Position numbers and translations under genes: made by a program. DNA of 64,000 nt from Lentilactobacillus curieae. GTDB lineage: Bacteria; Bacillota; Bacilli; Lactobacillales; Lactobacillaceae. Below, piece after piece: positions 15,467-23,422 of this stretch. The notes under the pieces were generated by a model. It did no database searches. It was not told the DNA's origin and was given only the letters and a program-made list of their open reading frames with translations. The stretch spans positions 1,550,001-1,614,000 of the forward strand of contig NZ_CP018906.1 in the NCBI RefSeq assembly GCF_000785105.2, read 5' to 3'. How positions within the stretch are numbered: the first letter of the stretch is position 1; every line of letters starts with the position of its first letter.

Positions 15467-15492
15467 GCACGTAAAAGCGTGCTTTTTATTTT
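15466..15492 (+). terminator. Terminator after terminase remnant 2
   Basis: AGCACG-TAAAAG-CGTGCT followed by TTTTATTTT, the counterpart of 7504-7530. Confidence 0.65.
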
Positions 15493-15588
15493 GCAATAAA
15501 GGGGGTGATTAAGTTGGTATAAGTAAGAGTAGTTTATAAAAACGTTGTTAAAAAATTATATGAAAATACAGAAATGAGGAAATAAATA

Positions 15589-16566
15589 ATGGTAACTGCT
15601 ACTAAAAGATACACTTTAAATTTTGCGGGTGATGATTCTCACAACAAGGTTGTACAAAAGACATACCTTGACTTCGCGAATAAGGATGAAGTTACTGGCG
15701 AAGTGACTGCATATGCAATGCAAATGAAACCAGGCAATACTACTGATATGGAATTATATATGGGTAAATTCCAAGAGGGTGATTCGGAAATAACTCTAAA
15801 GCCCTACATGAGTTTAAGTAATTTTGGTCACGGGCAAACCTTTGAAGTATTTAAAGATACCGATGGTTCCAAGTGGGCATGGGTGGCAACTTATAAAAGT
15901 TCTAGTGAAGTAGATACTCTTGGTGATCATTGGGCAAGTCGTATTGGAGTTATTCCGCTGGATGGAATTGATAAAAATGCTAGTTCAGTCCATTCATTGA
16001 CTGATCTTAATTATCTTGGTGGTAAGAAGGACTTTTCTATGCACCGTGTTGACGCAGCTTTGTCATCAGATGGTACTAGGCTTGCAATTTGGACTGAAGC
16101 TAAAGGTAACTCTTCAGCTCAAAAGAGAATTACAGCCTTGGATGCAAAACCTTTATTTAATGCACTTAAAAAAGGAAATATTGACGTAAAGAAAGAACCC
16201 AGTGTTCTTCCTACTGGATCTTTCTTTGTTTCAAGTCGTAACATTTCATCATATTCATATCCTCAAGACTCTTGGCAAGGTATGGAATTATCAAACATGA
16301 CAAGCCATGGATATAATTGGGTTTATTTAACTAGTGGTCAACCTGGAGACACTACTAAAATTGTTCGTGCTCCATGGAACTTTAGCAGTCCAGCGCCTAA
16401 AACATTGAATGTTTCCATTCCTGGGGTTAGTGCTGATCATGAAACCGAGGCGCCTCAGCTTTATGGTAATGATGTGTATTTTGGTGTTGAAGAGAAATAT
16501 ACTACTGTTAATAAGAACCAAAGTAATCATCACTATATTTACAGTATTCCCAAAGATTCTTTCTAA
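15589..16566 (+). CDS. Helveticin J-like class III bacteriocin (effector D)
   Basis: A 325-aa intact helveticin J-like protein. It shows VVQKTYLDF near the N-terminus, FGHGQTFEVF, HWASRIGVIPL, MHRVDAALSSDGTRLAIW, DSWQGMELSN, NWVYLTSGQPGD and a C-terminal ETEAPQLYGNDVYFGVE. There is no signal peptide. It serves as the reference that reveals the deletion in effector C. A GAGGAAATAAATA ribosome-binding region precedes the ATG. It lies downstream of box 5, a hairpin and a terminase remnant, so control may include read-through. The convergent exported partner follows after 40 bp. Confidence 0.85.
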   Translation: MVTATKRYTLNFAGDDSHNKVVQKTYLDFANKDEVTGEVTAYAMQMKPGNTTDMELYMGKFQEGDSEITLKPYMSLSNFGHGQTFEVFKDTDGSKWAWVATYKSSSEVDTLGDHWASRIGVIPLDGIDKNASSVHSLTDLNYLGGKKDFSMHRVDAALSSDGTRLAIWTEAKGNSSAQKRITALDAKPLFNALKKGNIDVKKEPSVLPTGSFFVSSRNISSYSYPQDSWQGMELSNMTSHGYNWVYLTSGQPGDTTKIVRAPWNFSSPAPKTLNVSIPGVSADHETEAPQLYGNDVYFGVEEKYTTVNKNQSNHHYIYSIPKDSF

Positions 16567-16592
16567 CAAAAAAAGCCCATTAAGGGCTTTTT
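16567..16592. terminator. Terminator between effector D and its partner
   Basis: AAAAAGCCC-ATTA-GGGCTTTTT, symmetric and usable from both sides. Confidence 0.8.
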
Positions 16593-16606
16593 CATACATA
16601 ATTAGT

Positions 16607-17470
16607 TTAATTCTTAGTGGCTAAATAAAAGTATGCACCGGAACCTAACTCATCTTCTTCAGTCTTCATTGGGTATGGTGATGTAAAATAATTACTTTTT
16701 CCAGGCATTTGCGCACCATCGGTAGAAAAGATACCAATGGAGTAATTCCCCATGGAAGCTCGCTTGCTTGGGGTGTACCCGTGTTCTGCCATAATTTGAG
16801 AAATGTGTTTAATCCTTGGTGTAATCGCCAAGCCGGCTGTCTTAATTAAATAAGTATTAATGTTATTGTTGGTACTATTGCTAGATAGTGGTTGTAAATT
16901 ATTGAAATTAATTAAATTACCAAAATCCGGACTCACATTATTACTTTCAATAAAGTTAGACTTTATTTTTGAAAGTGAGAGACTAACTTTGCTGTTGGGG
17001 AACAATGCCACAATAGCTTTTGCCAATCGCTGGGAACGGTTGGTATTGATGTAATGCTGGTATTCTTGGTCAGTTTTAAAAGAACTTAGTGGTTTGGCTA
17101 ATAACCGATACAAATAACCACTCCAAATCAATCCTTTAATTTTAGGATTATTGGCAGATGATACTCGGTAATATACATTTGGATTCCCACCGTATCTTTT
17201 AACCGATGCATAATGCACATACCAATCCGAATTAGGATAATTTTTGATGTTATGGAGCCGTTTAGTGTGGCTATAATTCCATAGATAGGCTGATTTGGTC
17301 GTGCTTTTTGGAGCGTATCTGACTGCACCAGCTCTGGACTTGTTTTCATCAAACACATAATTACTGGGAACACTAGGCATTTTGCTGGCCATAGTCTGAT
17401 GTCCCCATATACCAGTGAAGCCAATTAATAAACCCATCGCAATCATTGCTAATTTAGTTGTTTTTTTCAT
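16607..17470 (-). CDS. Exported SH3-like wall protein, partner of effector D
   Basis: A 287-aa protein of the second partner subtype (MKKTTKLAMIAMG start, signal peptide ending MAS near residue 30). The SH3-like module contains KSAYLWNYSHTKRLHNIKNY and ends GLIWSGYL. The C-terminal half has LFPNSKVSLSLSK. It is the closest relative of the partner of effector C. A promoter at 17492-17520 reads it. No catalytic residues are recognised. It is the last gene of the island. Confidence 0.7.
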   Translation of the reverse strand: MKKTTKLAMIAMGLLIGFTGIWGHQTMASKMPSVPSNYVFDENKSRAGAVRYAPKSTTKSAYLWNYSHTKRLHNIKNYPNSDWYVHYASVKRYGGNPNVYYRVSSANNPKIKGLIWSGYLYRLLAKPLSSFKTDQEYQHYINTNRSQRLAKAIVALFPNSKVSLSLSKIKSNFIESNNVSPDFGNLINFNNLQPLSSNSTNNNINTYLIKTAGLAITPRIKHISQIMAEHGYTPSKRASMGNYSIGIFSTDGAQMPGKSNYFTSPYPMKTEEDELGSGAYFYLATKN

Positions 17471-17491
17471 AGTTAATCATCTCCCACATGC

Positions 17492-17520
17492 ATTATCTAA
17501 CGTTACCATAGGGTAAACAA
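17492..17520 (-). promoter_or_regulatory. Promoter of partner D
   Basis: On the minus strand, TTGTTT (17515-17520), 17 bp, GATAAT (17492-17497). An imperfect inverted repeat (17502-17518, GTTACC and GGTAAAC arms) lies over the spacer and -35. The rest of 17521-17814 shows no gene and no clear structure; it is the island-core junction. Confidence 0.55.
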
Positions 17521-17814
17521 GTAATTCTCACTGAATTAAACGTGTTCTTAATGTTCTAATAAATAAAATGCACTCATCTCTTCGAACGTGGATGACTTTT
17601 GTGTAAGTCAATACTACCAGACGTTAAATATCAGCAAGATTAAAAAAATCCTTCGCACAATTTCTAATCCAGTTTTGCTTTATATCCCTCTAAATGCTAT
17701 CATATCAACGGGTATAAAGATTATTAACGAATGTTTTTCACCACATAAATTATTCGGGCCATTACCTTACCGGTGTGGTTCGTTTTTTTGAATTTAATTT
17801 GGGGGTATCTTGAT

Positions 17815-18429
17815 ATGGACGCTTATATTTTTGATGTGGACGGGACTTTGATTGATAGTGAGAAAATGTACATGCTTTCTTTACTGAAAGTCCTCAATGC
17901 ACATGGATATAATTACAAGTACGATGAAATTACCCAAGCGTTTGGAATTAATGCGCTTGATGCCGTGATTCAACTTGGGGTTAAGAATCCCCAAGCCATT
18001 CTGGACGAGTGGTTTTCAATCGTGGATGATTATAAAGACTTAACGCATGTATTTCCAGGAATTAAAGAGGCTTTAGCAGAATTGCATGCAAGTAGTTCGA
18101 ATCGGTTGGCAATTGCAACGTCAAAATTGAGAAAAGAATTGTTACGAGATGTTAAGCCATTTGGGTTAAACCCTTATTTCGATGCGGTCATTTCTTCGGA
18201 TGATGTTGAACACGGCAAGCCTGCACCTGATATGGTGATCAAAGGAATGGAGAAACTGTCGTCAACTACAAATAGCACGGTTTATGTCGGGGATACAGTG
18301 TATGATTTGGAAGCAGCCCATCGTGCAGGAGTTAGTTTTGCATTGGCAGGTTGGGAGACTAAAATGGCGGACAAGTTCAAGGATAGTGAGTACTATCTAA
18401 CAACTCCAGCCGATTTGTTGAAAATTTAG
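17815..18429 (+). CDS. HAD-superfamily phosphatase
   Basis: A 204-aa protein with the HAD motifs FDVDGTLIDSE (motif I, nucleophile Asp at the start), ATSKLR (motif II) and GDTVYDLEAA (motif IV), plus an alpha-helical cap typical of phosphoglycolate phosphatase and beta-phosphoglucomutase relatives. The substrate is unknown. ATG 17815 follows a GGGGGT site. It sits 89 bp upstream of a mannose-family PTS operon, so it may act on the sugar phosphate imported, but an operator-like palindrome between them suggests separate control. Confidence 0.8.
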   Translation: MDAYIFDVDGTLIDSEKMYMLSLLKVLNAHGYNYKYDEITQAFGINALDAVIQLGVKNPQAILDEWFSIVDDYKDLTHVFPGIKEALAELHASSSNRLAIATSKLRKELLRDVKPFGLNPYFDAVISSDDVEHGKPAPDMVIKGMEKLSSTTNSTVYVGDTVYDLEAAHRAGVSFALAGWETKMADKFKDSEYYLTTPADLLKI

Positions 18430-18432
18430 GTA

Positions 18433-18476
18433 TAGTTTACCTAGAATAGTGATAATCACTGTTAAATGGTAAACTA
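18433..18476. promoter_or_regulatory. Nested palindrome upstream of the PTS operon
   Basis: Outer arms TAGTTTACC (18433-18441) and GGTAAACTA (18468-18476) frame an inner palindrome AGTGAT-A-ATCACT (18448-18460). The centres coincide within a base. There is no T-run, so an operator is more likely than a terminator. Confidence 0.55.
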
Positions 18477-18518
18477 AAGGTAAGATTGAAAGCGATTTAA
18501 TAATATGGGGGCGATAGT

Positions 18519-18935
18519 GTGATTTCAATTATTGTGGGAACTCACGGCAATTTCGGGGTTGAACTGGTCAAATCAGCAGAGATGATTTTTGGTAAACAAG
18601 ATCAAGTTACGTCTGTTGCAATGGCAGGTTCTGATTCACTTGATGTGGTAAAGGAAAAATTTACAACGGCAATCAATCAGTATTCAAACGAAAACCAGGT
18701 ATTATTGTTAACTGATTTATTCGGGGGAACCCCGTTTAATGTTTGTGCACAAATCGTGGCGACTGATTCCAAACGGTTTGAATTAGTTGCTGGGGTCAAT
18801 TTAGGGATGGTGCTGGAATCGTTTACTAGTTTGAATATGGATGTCCATGAATTAGCCGACCACCTAGTAAGTTCAGGCCAACAAGCAATTAGAAAATTCG
18901 AAATGCCTAAAGATGAGGAGGATGATTTAATATGA
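18519..18935 (+). CDS. PTS mannose-family EIIA component
   Basis: A 138-aa phosphocarrier. The phosphorylated histidine is His9 in IIVGTHGNFG, and LLTDLFGGTPFN is the other family signature. It receives phosphate from HPr and hands it to EIIB. GTG start with GGGGG about 8 nt upstream. It overlaps EIIB by 4 bp (ATGA), so the two are translationally coupled. The sugar (mannose, fructose, sorbose or another) cannot be told from sequence alone. Confidence 0.88.
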   Translation: MISIIVGTHGNFGVELVKSAEMIFGKQDQVTSVAMAGSDSLDVVKEKFTTAINQYSNENQVLLLTDLFGGTPFNVCAQIVATDSKRFELVAGVNLGMVLESFTSLNMDVHELADHLVSSGQQAIRKFEMPKDEEDDLI

Positions 18936-19423
18936 CAATGAGTATTTTACTAGCTAGGGTAGACAGCCGCCTATTGCATGGCCAAGTGGCAACATTTTGG
19001 ACCAAGCAAGTTAATCCTAACAGGATCTTAGTGGTTTCCGATTCCGTTGTTAATGACCCCTTGAGAAAGACACTCATTACTCAGGTTGCTCCTCCAGATG
19101 TTAAAGCGAATGTAATCTCGGTGGATAAGATGATTTCAATATACAAAGATCCAAAGTTTGATTCGTTTAAGGCACTTTTATTAACCGAAACTGTTGCGGA
19201 CATGGTTCGATTAGCAGATGGTGGGGTTGATTTTTCTAGCACCGGAATCAATTTAGGTAATTTAGCGTACACTCCTGGCAAAAGGATGCTTACGGATACC
19301 GTTGCAGTAGATGATAACATTGTTAGCCAAATCCGTCAGTTAACTGACGACTATCACTTTGATGTATACGTCCAACAAGTTCCTAGTGAAAAGCCACAGG
19401 GTGTCTTAAATTTGATTAAGTAG
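18932..19423 (+). CDS. PTS mannose-family EIIB component
   Basis: A 163-aa cytoplasmic protein. RVDSRLLHGQV carries the phosphorylated His16 typical of mannose/fructose/sorbose EIIB. It takes phosphate from EIIA and passes it to the sugar bound by EIIC/EIID. It overlaps the EIIA stop by 4 bp and is followed by EIIC after 14 bp. Separate EIIA and EIIB genes, rather than a fused ManL, point to a system other than the main glucose/mannose transporter. Confidence 0.9.
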   Translation: MTMSILLARVDSRLLHGQVATFWTKQVNPNRILVVSDSVVNDPLRKTLITQVAPPDVKANVISVDKMISIYKDPKFDSFKALLLTETVADMVRLADGGVDFSSTGINLGNLAYTPGKRMLTDTVAVDDNIVSQIRQLTDDYHFDVYVQQVPSEKPQGVLNLIK

Positions 19424-19437
19424 GTGTTGGTGAGAAC

Positions 19438-20217
19438 ATGAATTTATTGACAAACTGTCTAATTTTAATTGTGGCTTTTTTTTCGGGCATTGATGGCATT
19501 TTGGATGAGTGGCAATTTCATCAACCAATTGTAACGTGTACATTAACTGGTTTAATTTACGGTGATCTCAATACGGGAATTTTAATTGGTGCTGCTTTAC
19601 AGGTAATTACGATTGGCTGGATGAACTTAGCTTCTGTAGTTGCCCCGGACATTGCGTTTGCGGGGGTGACTGGTGGAATCATGGTTTGCGGGCCTGCCCA
19701 ACTGACTGTCAGTCAAGGGGTTATCATTGCAATTTTGGCTTCAGTAGTCGGCCAGTGGTTAACGGTTAGATCAAGAAAGGTTGCCGTGAACTTTGTTCAT
19801 CAAGCTGATCAAGCTGCGTTAGATGGTAAACTTTCGTTGATTTCGAGTTTGCATATTAAAAGTATGACAATTCAGGGACTGCGTGTTTTACTGCCAACAG
19901 TGTTGGTGTTGCTAATTTCAGTTAAGCCAGTTGGTGATGTGTTCAGGCTGATTCCTAAAACTATCAACCATGGCCTAGATATTGCTGCTAGTATTTTAGC
20001 GATTGTTGGCTTTTCGATTATTGTTACGACGGTTGAAACCAAGTCGTTGTGGATTTGGTTTGCAGGTGGTTTTGTGCTTGCAGCATTTTTAAAATTGAGT
20101 TTAGTTGCTGTGATTTTGATAGGAATTTTCTTAACCGCAATATATTTGGTGATTGAAGCTAAACGTCAGAATAAGCAACCGGATGATCCATTTGGAGACG
20201 ATTTAGATGATTTGTAA
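19438..20217 (+). CDS. PTS mannose-family EIIC component
   Basis: A 259-aa hydrophobic membrane protein with several transmembrane helices. The N-terminal FFSGIDGILDEWQFHQPIV and GLIYGDLNTGILIGAALQ are the EIIC (sorbose/mannose) signatures. With EIID it forms the sugar channel. The gene lies between EIIB and EIID with gaps of 14 and 11 bp, an intact operon. Confidence 0.9.
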   Translation: MNLLTNCLILIVAFFSGIDGILDEWQFHQPIVTCTLTGLIYGDLNTGILIGAALQVITIGWMNLASVVAPDIAFAGVTGGIMVCGPAQLTVSQGVIIAILASVVGQWLTVRSRKVAVNFVHQADQAALDGKLSLISSLHIKSMTIQGLRVLLPTVLVLLISVKPVGDVFRLIPKTINHGLDIAASILAIVGFSIIVTTVETKSLWIWFAGGFVLAAFLKLSLVAVILIGIFLTAIYLVIEAKRQNKQPDDPFGDDLDDL

Positions 20218-20228
20218 GGTGACTGATT

Positions 20229-21041
20229 ATGAATAGTGATGAAAACAATCAAATAAGCCGCTGGGATTTCACCCGAGTATTCTTACGATCTTCGCTGGAA
20301 CAAGGATCATGGAACTATGAGCGGATGCATAATCTTGGCTTTGAATATATTTTAGTTCCGGTAATTGAACGGCTTTATCCGAACAAAGCAGATAGGATTG
20401 CGGCGATGAGTCGCCACCTAGCTTTTTTTAACACAACGCCAGTCATGCAGTCGTTAATCACAGGAGTAACGATGAATATGGAGACTGAAGTTGCAGCTGG
20501 AAGATTGCCAGCGGATCATGTTAACCAAGTTAAGACAGCTTTGATGGGTCCTCTAGCATCATTTGGTGATCCGCTTTTGTGGGCGGTGCTACGACCCATG
20601 ATTGCGGCAATCGCAATTGAACTCTCACTTTCCAGTTCTCCGGTTTGGGGCCCAATATTTTTCTTTGTGGCTTGGAATGGCTTGCGGCTGACATTTAGGT
20701 ACATAAGCCAGTCGGTAGGTTATAAAAGGGGATTAAATATTCTGGAAATAGTTCAGTCGTCGTTGATTAAAAATGTAGTTAAGGCATCATCGGTATTTGG
20801 GATGTTTTTGATGGGTGCATTAATTGCCAGATTCGTTAGTTTAAATGCGGTTCGCGGGCTTTCTTCCGTTTCCATAATTAACCATCTGAATTTTAGTCCC
20901 GTATCTATTTTGTCGGCAGTCATTGCGATTTGTTTAATGAGTATTAGTATGTGGCTGTTAAGACACAGGGTAAATGCGGTTTGGATAATGCTGGGGATTA
21001 CAGCGGTTTGTGTGATGTTAGCTATGATTAAAGTAATCTAG
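20229..21041 (+). CDS. PTS mannose-family EIID component
   Basis: A 270-aa protein. RVFLRSSLEQGSWNYERMHN near the N-terminus and GPLASFGDPLLW are typical EIID motifs, followed by C-terminal membrane helices. It completes the EIIA-EIIB-EIIC-EIID set. In lactobacilli, EIIC/EIID pairs of the glucose/mannose type are also receptors for class IIa bacteriocins, but this system is not necessarily that one. A bidirectional terminator follows. Confidence 0.9.
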   Translation: MNSDENNQISRWDFTRVFLRSSLEQGSWNYERMHNLGFEYILVPVIERLYPNKADRIAAMSRHLAFFNTTPVMQSLITGVTMNMETEVAAGRLPADHVNQVKTALMGPLASFGDPLLWAVLRPMIAAIAIELSLSSSPVWGPIFFFVAWNGLRLTFRYISQSVGYKRGLNILEIVQSSLIKNVVKASSVFGMFLMGALIARFVSLNAVRGLSSVSIINHLNFSPVSILSAVIAICLMSISMWLLRHRVNAVWIMLGITAVCVMLAMIKVI

Positions 21042-21065
21042 AATTGTTGATTAAAAATTATTCTA

Positions 21066-21104
21066 AAAAAGGGTTAAGATGTTTTACAACATCTTAACCC
21101 TTTT
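21066..21104. terminator. Bidirectional terminator between the EIID and LCP genes
   Basis: AAAAGGGTTAAGATGTT pairs with AACATCTTAACCCTTTT around TTAC. Confidence 0.88.
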
Positions 21105-21128
21105 GATTTGTACAATTTACGTTATCTT

Positions 21129-22238
21129 TTAATAGCCACTTGCAGTTCCGGTTGAACCAGTGGTATCTGTTGTAGTACCAGTAGTGTCAGTAGTTCCGGT
21201 ATCAGTGCTTGATTGGGTACTTGATAGTTTCTTTGATTTTCCCAATCCAAGAGAGCCGCGAATATCGTTTGAAACTCTCAATAATTCATCTTGAGGAACA
21301 TCTTGGTATGAAATGCCATCAATCATTGCCCCAACTCCTTGAAGAGTTTGTGACTTGATATGGTGAGTAGCATCTCCATACTTAGCTCTAACCGCAATCA
21401 TGTCGTCAAATGACATGTCGGTTTTTAGGTTACCCTTTAGTGAAGTTAAAATTTGTTTGTATCTTGGTAATGAAGTAATCTTCAAGCCCTTCATAACCAT
21501 ATCCTTGATGATTTGGCGTTGTCTAACTTGACGACCATAATCTCCAAGGGGATCTTCTTCTCTCATTCGGGCATAGTCTAATGCTTGCTTACCATTTAAG
21601 TGAATCTTAACACCCTTTTTAACATTAGCGTGTCCGTACTTAAATGTTAGGGTTGGCTTAACGTCAACGCCACCAACAGCGTTAACCATCTTTTCAAGTC
21701 CACCCATGTTGACAATTGCATAGAAGTCAATTGGGATGTCTAGTAATTGTTGGACGGTTTTGATGGTTGTTCCGGCTCCACCAATGGTGTAAGCAGCGTT
21801 AATTTTTTCATATGGAACTGTATCACCTGGAATTTGAACCCTTGTATCACGAGCGATACTTGTTAAGTGAATAGTTTCTTTCTTTGGATTAACGGTGGCG
21901 ACGATGATGGTATCCGTTCTACCGGTATCGTGTCTACCTAATGCTCCCGTATCAGTTCCTAACAACAGAATGGATAGGGGCTTTCCTTTGTTGATAACTG
22001 ATGAAACGTTTCTTGATTTTTGAATTGATGCGGTGTCATAAGTTTGTTTGAAAGTCTTCTTGGCGTTCTTATATGCACCGTAACCCCAAACTAGGCCACC
22101 ACCAACGATTAACAGAACAATTATAAAAATTGTCCAGCCAATCTTTTTTCTCTTACCAGATTTCCGGTAATGAGGTTTCTCGTCAGAGCGTCTCGAATAT
22201 ACGTGATCAAAGTTCTTATCTTTATCATCTAATGGCAT
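21129..22238 (-). CDS. LytR-CpsA-Psr (LCP) family wall-polymer ligase
   Basis: A 369-aa protein with a charged cytoplasmic N-terminus, one transmembrane segment (about residues 33-53) and an extracellular LCP domain. The domain has SILLLGTDTGALGRHDTGRTD, the Arg-rich SIARDTRVQIPG and YARMREEDPLGDYGRQVRQRQ, which bind the polyprenyl pyrophosphate. LCP enzymes move teichoic acid or polysaccharide onto peptidoglycan. The C-terminal 45 residues are a low-complexity Ser/Thr/Gly/Asp tail. Single gene with its own upstream region. Confidence 0.9.
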   Translation of the reverse strand: MPLDDKDKNFDHVYSRRSDEKPHYRKSGKRKKIGWTIFIIVLLIVGGGLVWGYGAYKNAKKTFKQTYDTASIQKSRNVSSVINKGKPLSILLLGTDTGALGRHDTGRTDTIIVATVNPKKETIHLTSIARDTRVQIPGDTVPYEKINAAYTIGGAGTTIKTVQQLLDIPIDFYAIVNMGGLEKMVNAVGGVDVKPTLTFKYGHANVKKGVKIHLNGKQALDYARMREEDPLGDYGRQVRQRQIIKDMVMKGLKITSLPRYKQILTSLKGNLKTDMSFDDMIAVRAKYGDATHHIKSQTLQGVGAMIDGISYQDVPQDELLRVSNDIRGSLGLGKSKKLSSTQSSTDTGTTDTTGTTTDTTGSTGTASGY

Positions 22239-22441
22239 ATTAATTCCTCAATCTTTAAAAGTCTTACAAAAGTATATTGCAGAATAAGCTTACTGAAAAT
22301 GCTTTATTTTCAATTTTAGACTATTTTAATAAAATAGAAAGTTTAGCAAATTAAATCTACTATTACGATTATAGCAAAAGTTGATAATTTAATGTGCTAC
22401 AATATGAAAAGTATCATTTTCTTAAGAATCGAGGGGTAGTT

Positions 22442-23407
22442 ATGTCAGTTTTTTATTCTGCTATTTCTGGTGTTCTGGAAATTTTAATAATGATTGCTCT
22501 TGGATTTGTGCTTGCAAGAAACGACTGGTTTGATTCAAAAATGACCAGCCTAATTGCAAAATTAGTTACTCAAATTGCGCTGCCTGCGTACATGGCAGCA
22601 ACCATTATTGAAAAGTTTACAGCAAAGGAATTGTTGAAAACTTTACCAGATTTGTTGTTCCCAGTTGTCTCGATGTTGGTTTTGTTCATTGTTTCGATTC
22701 CGGTCGCAAAACTTTTTAAAATAAAAAAGGATCATCGCGGCCTTTTTCAATCAATGTTTGCAAATTCCAACACCGTTTTCGTTGGGTTGCCCGTGAACAT
22801 GGCATTATTTCATGAAAAAAGTTTGCCGTTTGTGTTGGTTTACTACATGGCAAACACCACATTCTTTTGGACATTGGGAGTTTATTTGATCCAAAAGGAT
22901 GGGACGGGTAGTGGCCACTTTGAGTGGAAGACCACACTAAAGAAGGTATTTTCACCACCACTAATGGGTTTTATTGTCGGTGTGATTTTAGTACTCACCG
23001 ACATCAGCCCAATTTTCCAAGATCCACATAGGCTAGGATTTTTATTAACAGATTTAGATTACATAGGTGGACTCACAATTCCACTGTCGATGATTTTTAT
23101 TGGAATCTCAATTAACAGCGTAAACTTGGTCAATGTGCACTTTGACCGCAGCCACTGGTTAATTCTGTTAGGAAGATTCATTATCGCACCATCTCTGATG
23201 GCGGCCTTGGTAATTCCCACACCAATGCCATTACTTATGAAGCAGGTATTTATTATGCAATCCGCAATGCCTGTCATGACGAATGCACCCGTTGTATCTC
23301 GACTGTATAATGCCGACTCCGAGTACGCCTCAATCATGGTTACCGAAACAACTCTGATGAGTTTATTGGTAATTCCAGTCCTAATGGTTTTGGTTCAACA
23401 CATATAG
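22442..23407 (+). CDS. AEC-family transporter (auxin efflux carrier/malate permease type)
   Basis: A 321-aa membrane protein with about ten transmembrane helices. The N-terminal LVTQIALPAYMAATII and the paired C-terminal repeat QSAMPVMTNAPVVSRLYNAD are family features. Members export or exchange organic acids such as malate; the substrate here is not known. ATG 22442 is preferred over an upstream in-frame codon because GAGGGG lies 6 nt before it. Confidence 0.82.
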   Translation: MSVFYSAISGVLEILIMIALGFVLARNDWFDSKMTSLIAKLVTQIALPAYMAATIIEKFTAKELLKTLPDLLFPVVSMLVLFIVSIPVAKLFKIKKDHRGLFQSMFANSNTVFVGLPVNMALFHEKSLPFVLVYYMANTTFFWTLGVYLIQKDGTGSGHFEWKTTLKKVFSPPLMGFIVGVILVLTDISPIFQDPHRLGFLLTDLDYIGGLTIPLSMIFIGISINSVNLVNVHFDRSHWLILLGRFIIAPSLMAALVIPTPMPLLMKQVFIMQSAMPVMTNAPVVSRLYNADSEYASIMVTETTLMSLLVIPVLMVLVQHI

Positions 23408-23422
23408 TTAGGAGTTCATGTT

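Noticed and set aside
17500-17814. attR or integrase remnant at the right edge of the island
   Set aside because: No copy of the tRNA-Leu 3' end and no recombinase-like frame was found.
18519-21041. The PTS as the class IIa bacteriocin receptor tied to the island
   Set aside because: Separate EIIA and EIIB genes suggest a different sugar system, and the island effectors are helveticin-like, not class IIa.
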